From Roseburia intestinalis L1-82 (lineage in GTDB: Bacteria; Bacillota; Clostridia; Lachnospirales; Lachnospiraceae): a stretch of 64,000 bases of DNA. The position numbers and the translations under genes are program-made. The notes beneath the pieces were generated by a model, which had not been told where the DNA came from, ran no database searches, and worked only from the letters and a program-made list of their open reading frames with translations. Of the stretch, positions 35,094 through 42,997 are shown piece after piece (position 1 is the stretch's first letter; the number at the start of each line of letters is the position of its first letter). Location of the stretch: positions 2,798,001-2,862,000 of the forward strand of contig NZ_LR027880.1 of NCBI RefSeq assembly GCF_900537995.1, written 5' to 3'.

Positions 35094-35134
35094 ATATCCT
35101 TCTTCATAAGAATATTTCAGATAAGTAATAACAT

Positions 35135-35608
35135 TTACAACCTGTCTCTTATCATCATCAATGTGTATCCTAATAAGTTTTGACCTCTCCATTTGCTCAA
35201 ATCCATCCGATCTGGATCTTTCATAGATAATCCAATCCCCCAAATTCTGTCTTTTACCGCACATTCTGCAAGGATTTGATCTTTCGTATGTAACAAACCT
35301 TCCCTCAATTTATCATTTTGGGAAAATTTTGCTATAAGCCCTTCATAAACTACAATCTGCCTTATACCATTCCAGTAATTTTCATTATAGCCTGCCACCA
35401 TACGTCCCAGTTCTTTTATAGATCCAACCTCATCTGTTTCCAATATCTTTTCAGCAATCACATCGTCTCTGAAACAAACTGCCTTTTTATACATCATATA
35501 TTGCTCCATAGATGAAAATCCGATTCCATTTACATCAAACTGTGACATATACCAGTTACTCAAGTATCCATTTTCCTCATCAGGATTATGAAAACATAAA
35601 ATATCCAT
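35135..35608 (-). CDS. NADAR domain protein (RibX/YbiA-like), candidate ADP-ribose eraser
   Basis: NADAR proteins (YbiA family) are N-glycosidases; some characterised members remove ADP-ribose from guanosine in nucleic acid and act as antidotes to DarT-type toxins. The 157-residue product shows the family pattern: GYLSNWYMSQFDV near the N-terminus, SSMEQYMMYKKAV (about 33-45), the YNENYWNGIRQIVVYEGLIAKFSQN block (about 75-100) and IWGIGLSMKDPDRMDLSKWRGQNLLG at the C-terminus. The start is ATG 35608; an in-frame GTG four codons earlier is possible. It is the third gene of a tight cassette after DUF3990. Confidence 0.9.
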   Translation of the reverse strand: MDILCFHNPDEENGYLSNWYMSQFDVNGIGFSSMEQYMMYKKAVCFRDDVIAEKILETDEVGSIKELGRMVAGYNENYWNGIRQIVVYEGLIAKFSQNDKLREGLLHTKDQILAECAVKDRIWGIGLSMKDPDRMDLSKWRGQNLLGYTLMMIRDRL

Positions 35609-35609
35609 T

Positions 35610-36026
35610 TTATGCTGCACCTACCTTTTTTACTGCCAGATCAAGCTCTAAGTCATGCAGTCCGTGATACGCTTTCATCAAAAAATTTAACGGTACTTTT
35701 TCTATCACCTCCGAGCTTGGAATATTATAGTACCATTGATAATACGCATAAAACTCGCCAATCCAGTCCGGCATAAACCCTTCTAAAGCCTTTCCAGCTT
35801 TCAATTTATACTTTTCTGTATCCGAAAAATATCTCCATAATTCTTTAGCATCCATGGTATTAACATACGCCATCGACTCATCGATATATTTTCTGGTTTT
35901 ACTTTTCATATACGCTTCTATAAAATCCGTTGTATCATTTTCAGGAAATGTCTGCGCTACAAAATCAAACAGTTTTCCCTGACTCTCTACCACATCATCT
36001 AAATATGTCTCTGAATATGCCCGCAT
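35610..36026 (-). CDS. Hypothetical protein between DUF3990 and NADAR genes
   Basis: The start is ATG 36026 (MRAYSETYLDD), with GAGGAG upstream, ten bases after the DUF3990 stop. The ~138-residue product is helical and acidic near the N-terminus (FDFVAQTFPENDTTDFIEAYMKS), with KELWRYF in the middle and an aromatic WIGEFYAYYQWYYNIPSSEVI stretch. Small helical proteins of this kind commonly lie next to DUF3990 genes. Its stop is just before the NADAR start. It may be a partner that neutralises the ART-like protein or helps NADAR. I do not recognise a named family. Confidence 0.7.
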   Translation of the reverse strand: MRAYSETYLDDVVESQGKLFDFVAQTFPENDTTDFIEAYMKSKTRKYIDESMAYVNTMDAKELWRYFSDTEKYKLKAGKALEGFMPDWIGEFYAYYQWYYNIPSSEVIEKVPLNFLMKAYHGLHDLELDLAVKKVGAA

Positions 36027-36036
36027 TTTTCTCTCC

Positions 36037-36684
36037 TCATAAAAGTGTACTAAACACATTGGTTACTTTATTTGCATCAGAGTCAATCAATTCTTTCATC
36101 CTTTTCCTTGCTGTCACATCGCGTTCATTGTATTTTTCATTAAACTCGTCATATTCCACGGAAATAAGTTCTTCTTTTCTCTCAGACAGCCTCGAATATG
36201 CCAGTTCTGATTTAATACAATACTGTATTCCCAAACCTCCCAACAAAAGGAGCTCTTCTAAAATTTCCACATCAATTTCATCTCTGACAAACGCTTTTGC
36301 AATATAAAAGTACGATGCATCCGCTCTCCATCCTTTTATCACATCATATCCGCTTGTTTCGATACCATATTTTGCAATAAACTTCTGCGACAACATTCTG
36401 TAACGCTTAGAGTCTGCTGCATCCCTGTGTTTCATTAATTCAGCCAGCCATGATAAAATGCTATATTTCTGGAAATCAAGTACTTTCAGTCCTTCCATAT
36501 CCAACTCATATTTATGAACCCAGCCATTTGTCTCATCCGGTCTGCAAACCGCCCATTCTTTTGCAAGATCAATATTTTCCGTCAAATAAAAGCCTTTTCC
36601 GTAATCATGCCGGTTTTCTCCCAATCCAAAAGCTGGCTTTATTTCTTTGTCAGGACTCCCATGATACAAGATAATCTTACCCAT
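36037..36684 (-). CDS. DUF3990 protein, ADP-ribosyltransferase-like
   Basis: The start is ATG 36684 (MGKIILYHGS); AGGGAGG lies upstream and a longer reading has none. The ~215-residue product has YHGS (His8), the HDYGKGFYLTE block (about 26-36) and QYCIKSELAYS (about 158-168), which fit the H-Y-[QE]xE pattern of ADP-ribosyltransferase folds. DUF3990 has been grouped with ART-like proteins by comparative analyses; its target is unknown to me. Together with the NADAR gene two positions downstream, this suggests transfer and removal of ADP-ribose on the same target. It is the first clear gene of the cassette. Confidence 0.75.
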   Translation of the reverse strand: MGKIILYHGSPDKEIKPAFGLGENRHDYGKGFYLTENIDLAKEWAVCRPDETNGWVHKYELDMEGLKVLDFQKYSILSWLAELMKHRDAADSKRYRMLSQKFIAKYGIETSGYDVIKGWRADASYFYIAKAFVRDEIDVEILEELLLLGGLGIQYCIKSELAYSRLSERKEELISVEYDEFNEKYNERDVTARKRMKELIDSDANKVTNVFSTLL

Positions 36685-36836
36685 ATCGTCATCCTCCCTA
36701 TACAAACATAATTTAGAAATTGCAATCTGTTCCGCTTTTTTAAGCTAAGTTCTTTTAGCGTACCCAATAATGCTTTATTCCCCTCTTTGATTGCCTGATC
36801 TACCTCTTTTCCTAGAGCAATACATAAAAAGGTCAT
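36639..36836 (-). CDS. Short frame upstream of the DUF3990 gene, possible remnant
   Basis: A 65-residue frame begins MTFLCIALGKEVDQAIKEGNK and runs into the DUF3990 ribosome site, overlapping that gene by 46 bases. A GAGGTAG lies before the ATG. The helical, basic first 40 residues look like protein; the last 25 are a shadow of DUF3990. In similar loci a small DUF3791 gene precedes DUF3990, so it may be a broken relative. Evidence is weak. Confidence 0.35.
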   Translation of the reverse strand: MTFLCIALGKEVDQAIKEGNKALLGTLKELSLKKRNRLQFLNYVCIGRMTIWVRLSCIMGVLTKK

Positions 36837-36994
36837 CCGCTACCTCACGATAACACCGCTAAGCCTACGCTATTGAAAAAAGTGTCGCAGGTAATGCAGC
36901 CGGAGCCACACGCATCTCTGCACGGATTGACCGATTTCATTTTACCATTTCTTCTGAAAATATTCTATACCTATCCTGCCATAGATTGCACCAG

Positions 36995-37075
36995 AAAAAA
37001 ACAACGCTACAGTCCGCAGGAAAACCTGTATACTGTAACGTTGTCTGTCTTACTTTAATATGCCTTTACTTTTAC
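36995..37075. repeat. ~81-bp direct repeat, copy B (native 3' end of the surface-protein gene)
   Basis: This is the counterpart of 35013-35093. It contains the terminator stem ACAACGCTACAGT/ACTGTAACGTTGT (37001-37044) and the last codons and stop of the surface-protein gene. The two copies bracket the DUF3990-NADAR cassette. Confidence 0.8.
37001..37044 (-). terminator. Terminator of the surface-protein gene
   Basis: A 13-base imperfect stem with a loop containing CCGCAGG/CCTG, followed on the minus strand by TTTTTTTCTGG. It lies just after the stop at 37055. Confidence 0.75.
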
Positions 37076-39661
37076 TTTGGAAGAAAGTCCCCTGCTCTTA
37101 AATAATTTCTTATAAGCGGATAATTTCTTCTTCGGTACTTTGACCGTGGTTGCTTTTGTGATTCCTTTAAATGTACTCTTAGAAAGTGTCTTTGCTTTCA
37201 GTTTTGTAGATTTTATCGTAATTGTCTTTAACTTCTTGCATCCGGAAAAGACATTTTCTCCGATCTTTGATACATTCTTACCGATCGTAACCGTCTTTAG
37301 TTTCTTATTATTCTTAAATGCACTCTTTGCGATCGATGTTACTTTATAGGTCGCACCATTAATTTTGATAGAATCCGGCACAGCGATCTTTGTCTGTTTT
37401 TTGTTTTTCGGTGCCTTGTATTCTACCTCATGGACTTTACCGGCATTCTTCTTGATGGTATAGAACGATCCATCTGCCTTATTCACAACAACCTGTCCGA
37501 CGGTAAGTGTATTTGTATTGGACGGCTGTTCATTTGTTGTTTCTTCCTTCCCGGTCACCGGGATCACAACTGCTGCTTTCTGATAGCCGCATACGCTGCA
37601 TTCCTCATGGCTGCTGCCTTCGGTACTTTCTGTTGCCTGCCGGTCGATGATCGTCTGAAATGTATGCTCTGCCTGTTCTAATTTCTTTCCACATCCATTT
37701 TTACAATCTTTCCAATGTGCCTTTTCATCCTTTGACCAGACTGCATCTGTTACATCATGTCCAAGTGAATCCGTCATGATCGTCTTTGTCTGAACCTCAA
37801 ATGATGGATTTTTAAATTCTGCTTTGTACTCTTTCTTGCCGTTTGTTTCACATCCTGCTTTTTCCTCTGTATAAGATGCAGTTACAGTTTCGCTTTCTTC
37901 ATTTTCACATCCCTCACATATCCTGCGTGCCGTACAGCTCATATCGCTCTCGCTCCATGTATACTGTGGTGCACCATAGTGATGTCCGTCTGCATTACTG
38001 TATATGCTGCCATCCTGATATACAGTCATACCGCCCAATACCGGAGTCTGATCTGTTCCGATTTTCTGTCCCCAGATCAATTCAGCCCTCCTGCTATCTC
38101 CACTTCCATCCAGAAGATATGCAACCTCTCCATCCGTGAATGCTTTCGTTGTCTTTGTAATCTCGCCGTCCCATGGTAACGTATTCTTCTCCATACAGTA
38201 ACAATTCGATATCTTGCCGGTGATCTCGTCTTTCTCAGCTTCTCCGTTACCGATCAGCGGATACTCCGTTGTATGATAGCAATTCTTAATATTGACACCC
38301 GTAAATCTTCCTGCAATACCACCAACGTCTGCAGCATCTTCACCTGTTACTACCACATTTCCTATATTGAACGAATTTTCCAGACTGGTATTGCTGTCCC
38401 ATGATCCGATCACGCCGCCGGTATACTTACCTGTATTCGTGACATCTCCCATATTTCCATACTTACTACCATCTGAATTGCTGCCCATTCTTCCGATCAC
38501 ACCGCCGACATTATCTCCATTTCCTTCCACAGCTCCCCTATTTAAAATAAATCCATCCATAGAAGTCATCGGTGCAGAATATGCATACTCCCCGACAACT
38601 CCACCGACACTATTTTTACCTGTGATCCTGCCGGTATTGATCACGCCCTTTGCTGCCTGAATTTGACAGTTACTGTTATCAGAACTTGTCATATGCCCTC
38701 CAATACCACCAACACTTGTAATTGCTGCTGTCACTTCTCCTTTATTCTGTAACATTCCATTCCGGGAAATTATAGATATATCAATTCCATATCCGATCAA
38801 TCCTCCTGCTCCCATAGAAGTATTGCTTCCCATACTAGATATCTTACCCGTATTGATAATATCCGCATCCGCTTGAATGGACGCAAGATCTGCATATCCG
38901 ATCAAACCTCCGACATATCCACTTGATTTAGCAGTTATAGCTCCAGAATTGAGAATACCCTCATGGACGATCACCTTCATTCCACCACTAGCCTGACCGA
39001 CAAGTCCACCTACATTCGCTGTCCCTGTAACTGCACCTGTATTACTGATCGAGGTATCGGATTCGATCTGTGCACTGCTTGCATATCCAGCCAAACCTCC
39101 TGCCTGACCTCCTTGTGCGGTTATATCTGCTTTATTGTTACAGTTTACGATTTTTGCATCACTACATGCCTGACCACAGATACCTCCTACACTATCCCAG
39201 CCTTTAGAACTTCCTGCAGTGGTGACATTTCTTATCTCTCCGCCACTGCCTAGTATGCCAAACAAACCGGCATTATTGTTAATGCTTCTGTCCGCATGGA
39301 TCGTGATCTCTGCTCCGTTACCATCGAAGACTCCTTTATAGGAACCGGAGGAATCTCCGATCGGATTCCATGTTAAGTCTTTCTTTTCTCCACGTACTGT
39401 TGTATCGATCTCTGTTACACCATCTGCAACTTTCGCACATTCATTTCTATCCGAGGATGCTTTTACGATCTCTGCAAACTTCCACAGATCCTCCGAACCG
39501 GTGATCACATACGGATCTTCTGCTGTTCCACTTCCCTGTAATTCCTCTGCCGCATAAACTGTCACACTTCCCTGACTGCCTGTCACAATGCCTGCCACAG
39601 CCAGAAAGCCCAATAATATGCCGCCTGCCATTTTCCTGCTTATCATTTTTGTCACTTTCAA
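37055..39661 (-). CDS. Large secreted surface protein with GLUG-like and BspA leucine-rich repeats
   Basis: The 868-residue product has a signal peptide (MISRKMAGGILLGFLAVAGIVTGSQG, with cleavage near VYA-AEE). The region about 40-520 has many repeats such as NVGGLVGQASGG, YVGGLIGYAD and GVGGVVGEYAY. These resemble GLUG-type beta-helix adhesins. A middle section carries CxxC pairs (CTARRICEGCENEESE, CKNGCGKK, ECSVCGYQK). The C-terminal ~130 residues are BspA-type leucine-rich repeats (KSAFKNNKKLKTVTIGKNVSKIG) that end KVKVKAY. No LPXTG or anchor motif is seen; attachment may be non-covalent. A role in binding host or plant polymers is likely but not shown. An ~81-bp copy of its 3' end lies near 35.0 kb. 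Confidence 0.85.
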   Translation of the reverse strand: MKVTKMISRKMAGGILLGFLAVAGIVTGSQGSVTVYAAEELQGSGTAEDPYVITGSEDLWKFAEIVKASSDRNECAKVADGVTEIDTTVRGEKKDLTWNPIGDSSGSYKGVFDGNGAEITIHADRSINNNAGLFGILGSGGEIRNVTTAGSSKGWDSVGGICGQACSDAKIVNCNNKADITAQGGQAGGLAGYASSAQIESDTSISNTGAVTGTANVGGLVGQASGGMKVIVHEGILNSGAITAKSSGYVGGLIGYADLASIQADADIINTGKISSMGSNTSMGAGGLIGYGIDISIISRNGMLQNKGEVTAAITSVGGIGGHMTSSDNSNCQIQAAKGVINTGRITGKNSVGGVVGEYAYSAPMTSMDGFILNRGAVEGNGDNVGGVIGRMGSNSDGSKYGNMGDVTNTGKYTGGVIGSWDSNTSLENSFNIGNVVVTGEDAADVGGIAGRFTGVNIKNCYHTTEYPLIGNGEAEKDEITGKISNCYCMEKNTLPWDGEITKTTKAFTDGEVAYLLDGSGDSRRAELIWGQKIGTDQTPVLGGMTVYQDGSIYSNADGHHYGAPQYTWSESDMSCTARRICEGCENEESETVTASYTEEKAGCETNGKKEYKAEFKNPSFEVQTKTIMTDSLGHDVTDAVWSKDEKAHWKDCKNGCGKKLEQAEHTFQTIIDRQATESTEGSSHEECSVCGYQKAAVVIPVTGKEETTNEQPSNTNTLTVGQVVVNKADGSFYTIKKNAGKVHEVEYKAPKNKKQTKIAVPDSIKINGATYKVTSIAKSAFKNNKKLKTVTIGKNVSKIGENVFSGCKKLKTITIKSTKLKAKTLSKSTFKGITKATTVKVPKKKLSAYKKLFKSRGLSSKVKVKAY

Positions 39662-39785
39662 ATTCAGCGCCTTCTTTTTTATTTCATTTCCCTTTTTTCA
39701 TGTACTCCTAGAATTCTTCATTTAGAAAATTCTAAGCGTACATATATGCATACAAAAATATTGTATCATTTTTTATACTGCGTGT

Positions 39786-39828
39786 CATCACTTTATCAAA
39801 ATAAATGGTTATCAAGGTAAAGTGATGC
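39786..39828. repeat. Inverted repeat upstream of the surface-protein gene
   Basis: CATCACTTTA and TAAAGTGATG are perfect 10-base arms around about 20 bases. It lies between the surface-protein start and the amidase gene's terminator; it may be an operator or a hairpin. Confidence 0.4.
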
Positions 39829-39860
39829 TAGCTAAACTGACAACCCACATTTCTGAAAAA

Positions 39861-39896
39861 AGCAGGGAGCGTCAAATCATTCTGACGTTCCCTGCT
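39861..39896 (-). terminator. Terminator of the amidase-deacetylase gene
   Basis: AGCAGGGAGCGTCA pairs with TGACGTTCCCTGCT, followed by a T-rich tract on the minus strand. It lies about 20 bases after the stop. Confidence 0.75.
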
Positions 39897-39915
39897 TTCT
39901 CCTGAAAATATTCTA

Positions 39916-41490
39916 TTAAAAATTCTTAAACCCATACCCTGCAGCTCTCACGGCATCAATAAAATCTCCCAGCACTGCTGCATTTGTCTCTGACTCCGCA
40001 TGGAGCAGATAAATTGCACCCGGATGAAGTTTATCTTTCATCTTCTGCAGACTCGATGCATGATCCGGCTGATTATTGACATCATAATCCAGATATGCAA
40101 AACTCCAGAAAATACTCTTGTAATTACAGTTATTTAACAGGGCAAGTGACTGCTCACTGAATCTTCCTGTCGGGTAACGGAACAGATACATATCATATCC
40201 AAAATTTTCTTTGATATAGGCATGATTCTCTGTTACCTCATTTTCCTGTTTATCTAATGATAAAGAAGGCATACCTGCGGAAGGATGCGTCACACTGTGG
40301 TTTCCTAACACATGTCCTTCATCGATCATTCGTCTTACCAGATCCGGATTCTCTTTCGCATACGGTTCTGTCACAAAAAATGTGGCAGATACCCCTTTTT
40401 CCTTTAAGGTATTTAAGATGCTCTCCGTCTGTCCGTATTCATAGCCTTCATCAAAGGTCAGATAAATGTCTTTCGTGTCATCACCAATAAAGCAGGCATT
40501 GTATTTTCCATATGTCTCCTGCGCATTGATGGCATCTAACGGACGGTTTTCATCATCTGTATGGCTGCCAAGTCCCCAGTCATGGCTGGTGGCATCCAAT
40601 GAGGATACATTTTCAATCGGTGTGTTCTGCAATACCTGTCCTGTCGTACCTGTGCCCGTTTCCGTACTCGTCTGCTCTTCCGTGCCTGGAACATCCTCGA
40701 CGGATTCTTTAGCATCTGCTCCGTCTTTTCCATAAGACTCATACGTTTTTAACACAGCATCCCCGATCGCCTTTGCATAACTGTCAATGTTTGCATCAAA
40801 CAGCTGATTATCCGTCGGACTGTTCATAAAACCAAGTTCGACAATACATGCCGGCATGTTCGTGTGCAGATTTACATAATAATCTTTGCTCTCGCTCTTT
40901 TGTGTCCCTTTTTTTACACCACGGTTTCTCGAGATCCCTGCAGCATCCAGGTTATCCATAATATTTTTTGCAAGCGCCTGTGTCTTGTCATCCGCGTCAC
41001 TGCGGATCCAGGTCTCCACACCATTTCCTTCACCCGTATTGCGATGCAGTGACACAAAATAATCGGCATTATTCTGATTTGCAAAAGATGTCCGTTCCTC
41101 CAATGATAAAAATGTATCATCGGAACGTGTCATAATGACCTGAATATTTTCTTTGTCAGCAAGATATGCCGCCACTGCCTGTGTGATTTTTAAATTATCA
41201 TTTTTCTCATAACGAAGCCTGTAATCAGACCCGTTATCCTTTCCGCCATGTCCGGCATCTAAGCATACGATCAGTTTATTCTCATCTAACTTATCCTTAT
41301 TCTCCTGCTCGTCGTCAACAACCACGATCTTCCCCTCAATCTGCGAAAGGTCGATGCCTGCCGGAACCAGCTTGTGCAGCAGACTCCCCATCCCCTGAAA
41401 TAACGCAAGAACGATCAGAAGCTGCAGCGAACAATATACTATGCACACCAGGTTTCTCAGTCGTTTTTTTCTTCGCTTCTCTGCATTCAA
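39916..41490 (-). CDS. Cell-wall amidase fused to a polysaccharide deacetylase
   Basis: The 524-residue protein joins two wall enzymes. After an N-terminal membrane anchor (VCIVYCSLQLLIVLALF), residues about 65-245 form an Amidase_3 (N-acetylmuramoyl-L-alanine amidase) domain with CLDAGHGGKDNG, SLHRNTG and VELGFM, giving the zinc ligands. A Thr/Glu-rich linker (about 255-290) leads to a NodB deacetylase domain (about 320-520) with DIYLTFDEGYEYG and LGNHSVTHPSAGMP, where the second Asp of the usual TFDDG is Glu, as in PdaA-type enzymes. Such a pair could make muramic lactam-type or spore-cortex changes, which fits a spore former. It starts with ATG 41490 and stands alone. Confidence 0.88.
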   Translation of the reverse strand: MNAEKRRKKRLRNLVCIVYCSLQLLIVLALFQGMGSLLHKLVPAGIDLSQIEGKIVVVDDEQENKDKLDENKLIVCLDAGHGGKDNGSDYRLRYEKNDNLKITQAVAAYLADKENIQVIMTRSDDTFLSLEERTSFANQNNADYFVSLHRNTGEGNGVETWIRSDADDKTQALAKNIMDNLDAAGISRNRGVKKGTQKSESKDYYVNLHTNMPACIVELGFMNSPTDNQLFDANIDSYAKAIGDAVLKTYESYGKDGADAKESVEDVPGTEEQTSTETGTGTTGQVLQNTPIENVSSLDATSHDWGLGSHTDDENRPLDAINAQETYGKYNACFIGDDTKDIYLTFDEGYEYGQTESILNTLKEKGVSATFFVTEPYAKENPDLVRRMIDEGHVLGNHSVTHPSAGMPSLSLDKQENEVTENHAYIKENFGYDMYLFRYPTGRFSEQSLALLNNCNYKSIFWSFAYLDYDVNNQPDHASSLQKMKDKLHPGAIYLLHAESETNAAVLGDFIDAVRAAGYGFKNF

Positions 41491-41765
41491 ATCCGTTCAC
41501 TCTCTATCTTATCTATTTTAATTTTTCAAATTCTTTCATCCGCAGTGCCACTGGACTGACGGGCATCTACGTTCCACTTCGGTCCGTGCTAAACAGGTGC
41601 CACCGGCACCTAGCACCGCCCTATCAAATAAGAAAAACACAAAAAATGCCTGCAAGCAGTCATTTTTTGTATTTCTCTTATTTGGCACCGCTCACTGCCT
41701 ACGCACATTATATCCTATCCACATGTAAAAGACCATAAAACATTTTCTTAATATTTTATGATGTT
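41491..41765. other. Intergenic region with a long inverted repeat
   Basis: About 275 bases without a gene. It holds GGTGCCACCGGCACC-type short palindromes and the inverted repeat 41625-41684 described separately. The promoter of the amidase gene should lie here, but no clear -35/-10 pair was chosen. Confidence 0.4.
41625..41684. repeat. 24-base imperfect inverted repeat (terminator-like)
   Basis: Arms beginning CAAATAAGAAAAACAC and ending GTATTTCTCTTATTTG pair around GCCTGCAAGCAGT. It is long and AT-rich and ends transcription of hemW from the right, or marks an intergenic repeat. Confidence 0.5.
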
Positions 41766-42995
41766 TCAATCAAACAGGAACTGCGACAGTGCATAATTGC
41801 TGACATCCTGTCCCTTGGGTGTCAGGTATATTCTTCCTGCGCGGCGCTCTAAGAGCTCCTCCTCCTGTAGATGATTCAAAACTTTCTGATACACTGCCTC
41901 GATGGGCATCCCAAAGCTGTGCATAAAATCATCCCTTGAAACTCCGTCGATCATACGAAGTCCTAAATACATAAATTCTTCCATCTGCGCATATTTGCCA
42001 ACTGACTCAGCAGAGGCGTGCAGATTGGTTGCCGGGAGCTGTTCCACTGTTCCGTCGTCATGTTTATTTTCCCAGATGCCTTCCCGGATGACTTCGACCT
42101 GCTCCAGATAAGTATATAAATCTCTGGTGTTAGTGTAACGTATATTTTCCATCAATGACGACGCACCAAGTCCCAGACCAAGATAATTGACACGCGTCCA
42201 GTAACCTATATTATGTCTGCACGCATAACCAGGCTGTGCAAAATTTGAAACCTCATAATGCACATAGCCGTTTTCCTTAAGCATCTGCTCGGTCAGCTGT
42301 GTCATCTCATAGACTTCATCTTCTGTCGGCAGTGCATCCGTCGCCATTCCTGCACGTTGTTTAACCGCATCAAATTTATACAGATCATAAAACGGAGTTC
42401 CTTTTTCAATGATCAGCGAATAGGCAGAAATATGTTCCGGTTTCAGACGGCAGACTTTCTGCAGGGAATCCGCATAAGTTGCCGTGTGCTGTCCCGGCAG
42501 TGAGCTCATTAGATCCACATTAATATTGGAAAATCCCCCTGCTCTTGCAAGTTCATAAGTTTTCAGGAACTGTTCCCATGTATGGATACGCCCTAACATT
42601 TTCAGTTCAACATTCTGTGCAGACTGCAATCCCAAACTGATCCGGTTGATCCCGGACTGTCTGTACACTGCAAATTTCTGCGCTGTAACAGTTCCGGGAT
42701 TGCACTCAACAGAGACTTCCGCATCCGGCAGCAGCGCAAAATTTTTATGCACGGCATCCATGATCTCTGCCATATCCGACTCCCACAGCCACGATGGCGT
42801 GCCGCCACCAATATAGACTGTTGAAACCACATAATCCCTGCAATGTGCCCCATAATAGAAAATTTCTTTGCAAAGTGCCTTCACATATTGTCTCTGTGTA
42901 TCTTCATCTGCCGGGAAAGAAAGGAAATCACAATAATTACATTTCCGGACACAGAACGGGATATGTATATATAATTCCAGTTCCTTTTTTTCCAT
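41766..42995 (-). CDS. hemW: HemW-like radical SAM protein (heme chaperone family)
   Basis: HemW proteins are radical-SAM relatives of coproporphyrinogen oxidase HemN that bind heme and do not oxidise coproporphyrinogen. The 409-residue product has HIPFCVRKCNYCDF (CX3CX2C, about residues 11-24), GGGTPSWLW and the C-terminal HemN-type domain (FMYLGLRMIDGVSRDDF). The DFLSF after the CxxC fits HemW rather than HemN. Its start is three bases after the lepA stop, so it is cotranscribed with lepA, the usual pair in Firmicutes. Confidence 0.92.
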   Translation of the reverse strand: MEKKELELYIHIPFCVRKCNYCDFLSFPADEDTQRQYVKALCKEIFYYGAHCRDYVVSTVYIGGGTPSWLWESDMAEIMDAVHKNFALLPDAEVSVECNPGTVTAQKFAVYRQSGINRISLGLQSAQNVELKMLGRIHTWEQFLKTYELARAGGFSNINVDLMSSLPGQHTATYADSLQKVCRLKPEHISAYSLIIEKGTPFYDLYKFDAVKQRAGMATDALPTEDEVYEMTQLTEQMLKENGYVHYEVSNFAQPGYACRHNIGYWTRVNYLGLGLGASSLMENIRYTNTRDLYTYLEQVEVIREGIWENKHDDGTVEQLPATNLHASAESVGKYAQMEEFMYLGLRMIDGVSRDDFMHSFGMPIEAVYQKVLNHLQEEELLERRAGRIYLTPKGQDVSNYALSQFLFD

Positions 42996-42997
42996 AT

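Noticed and set aside
35073-35264. A 63-residue minus-strand frame ending VKVKAY as a separate gene
   Set aside because: Most of it is a shadow of the NADAR gene; only the last codons are a surface-gene remnant.
36845-36940. A 31-residue Cys-rich frame starting MKSVNPCRDACGSGC upstream of the DUF3990 cassette
   Set aside because: No clear ribosome site and too short to distinguish from chance; could be a peptide but unsupported.
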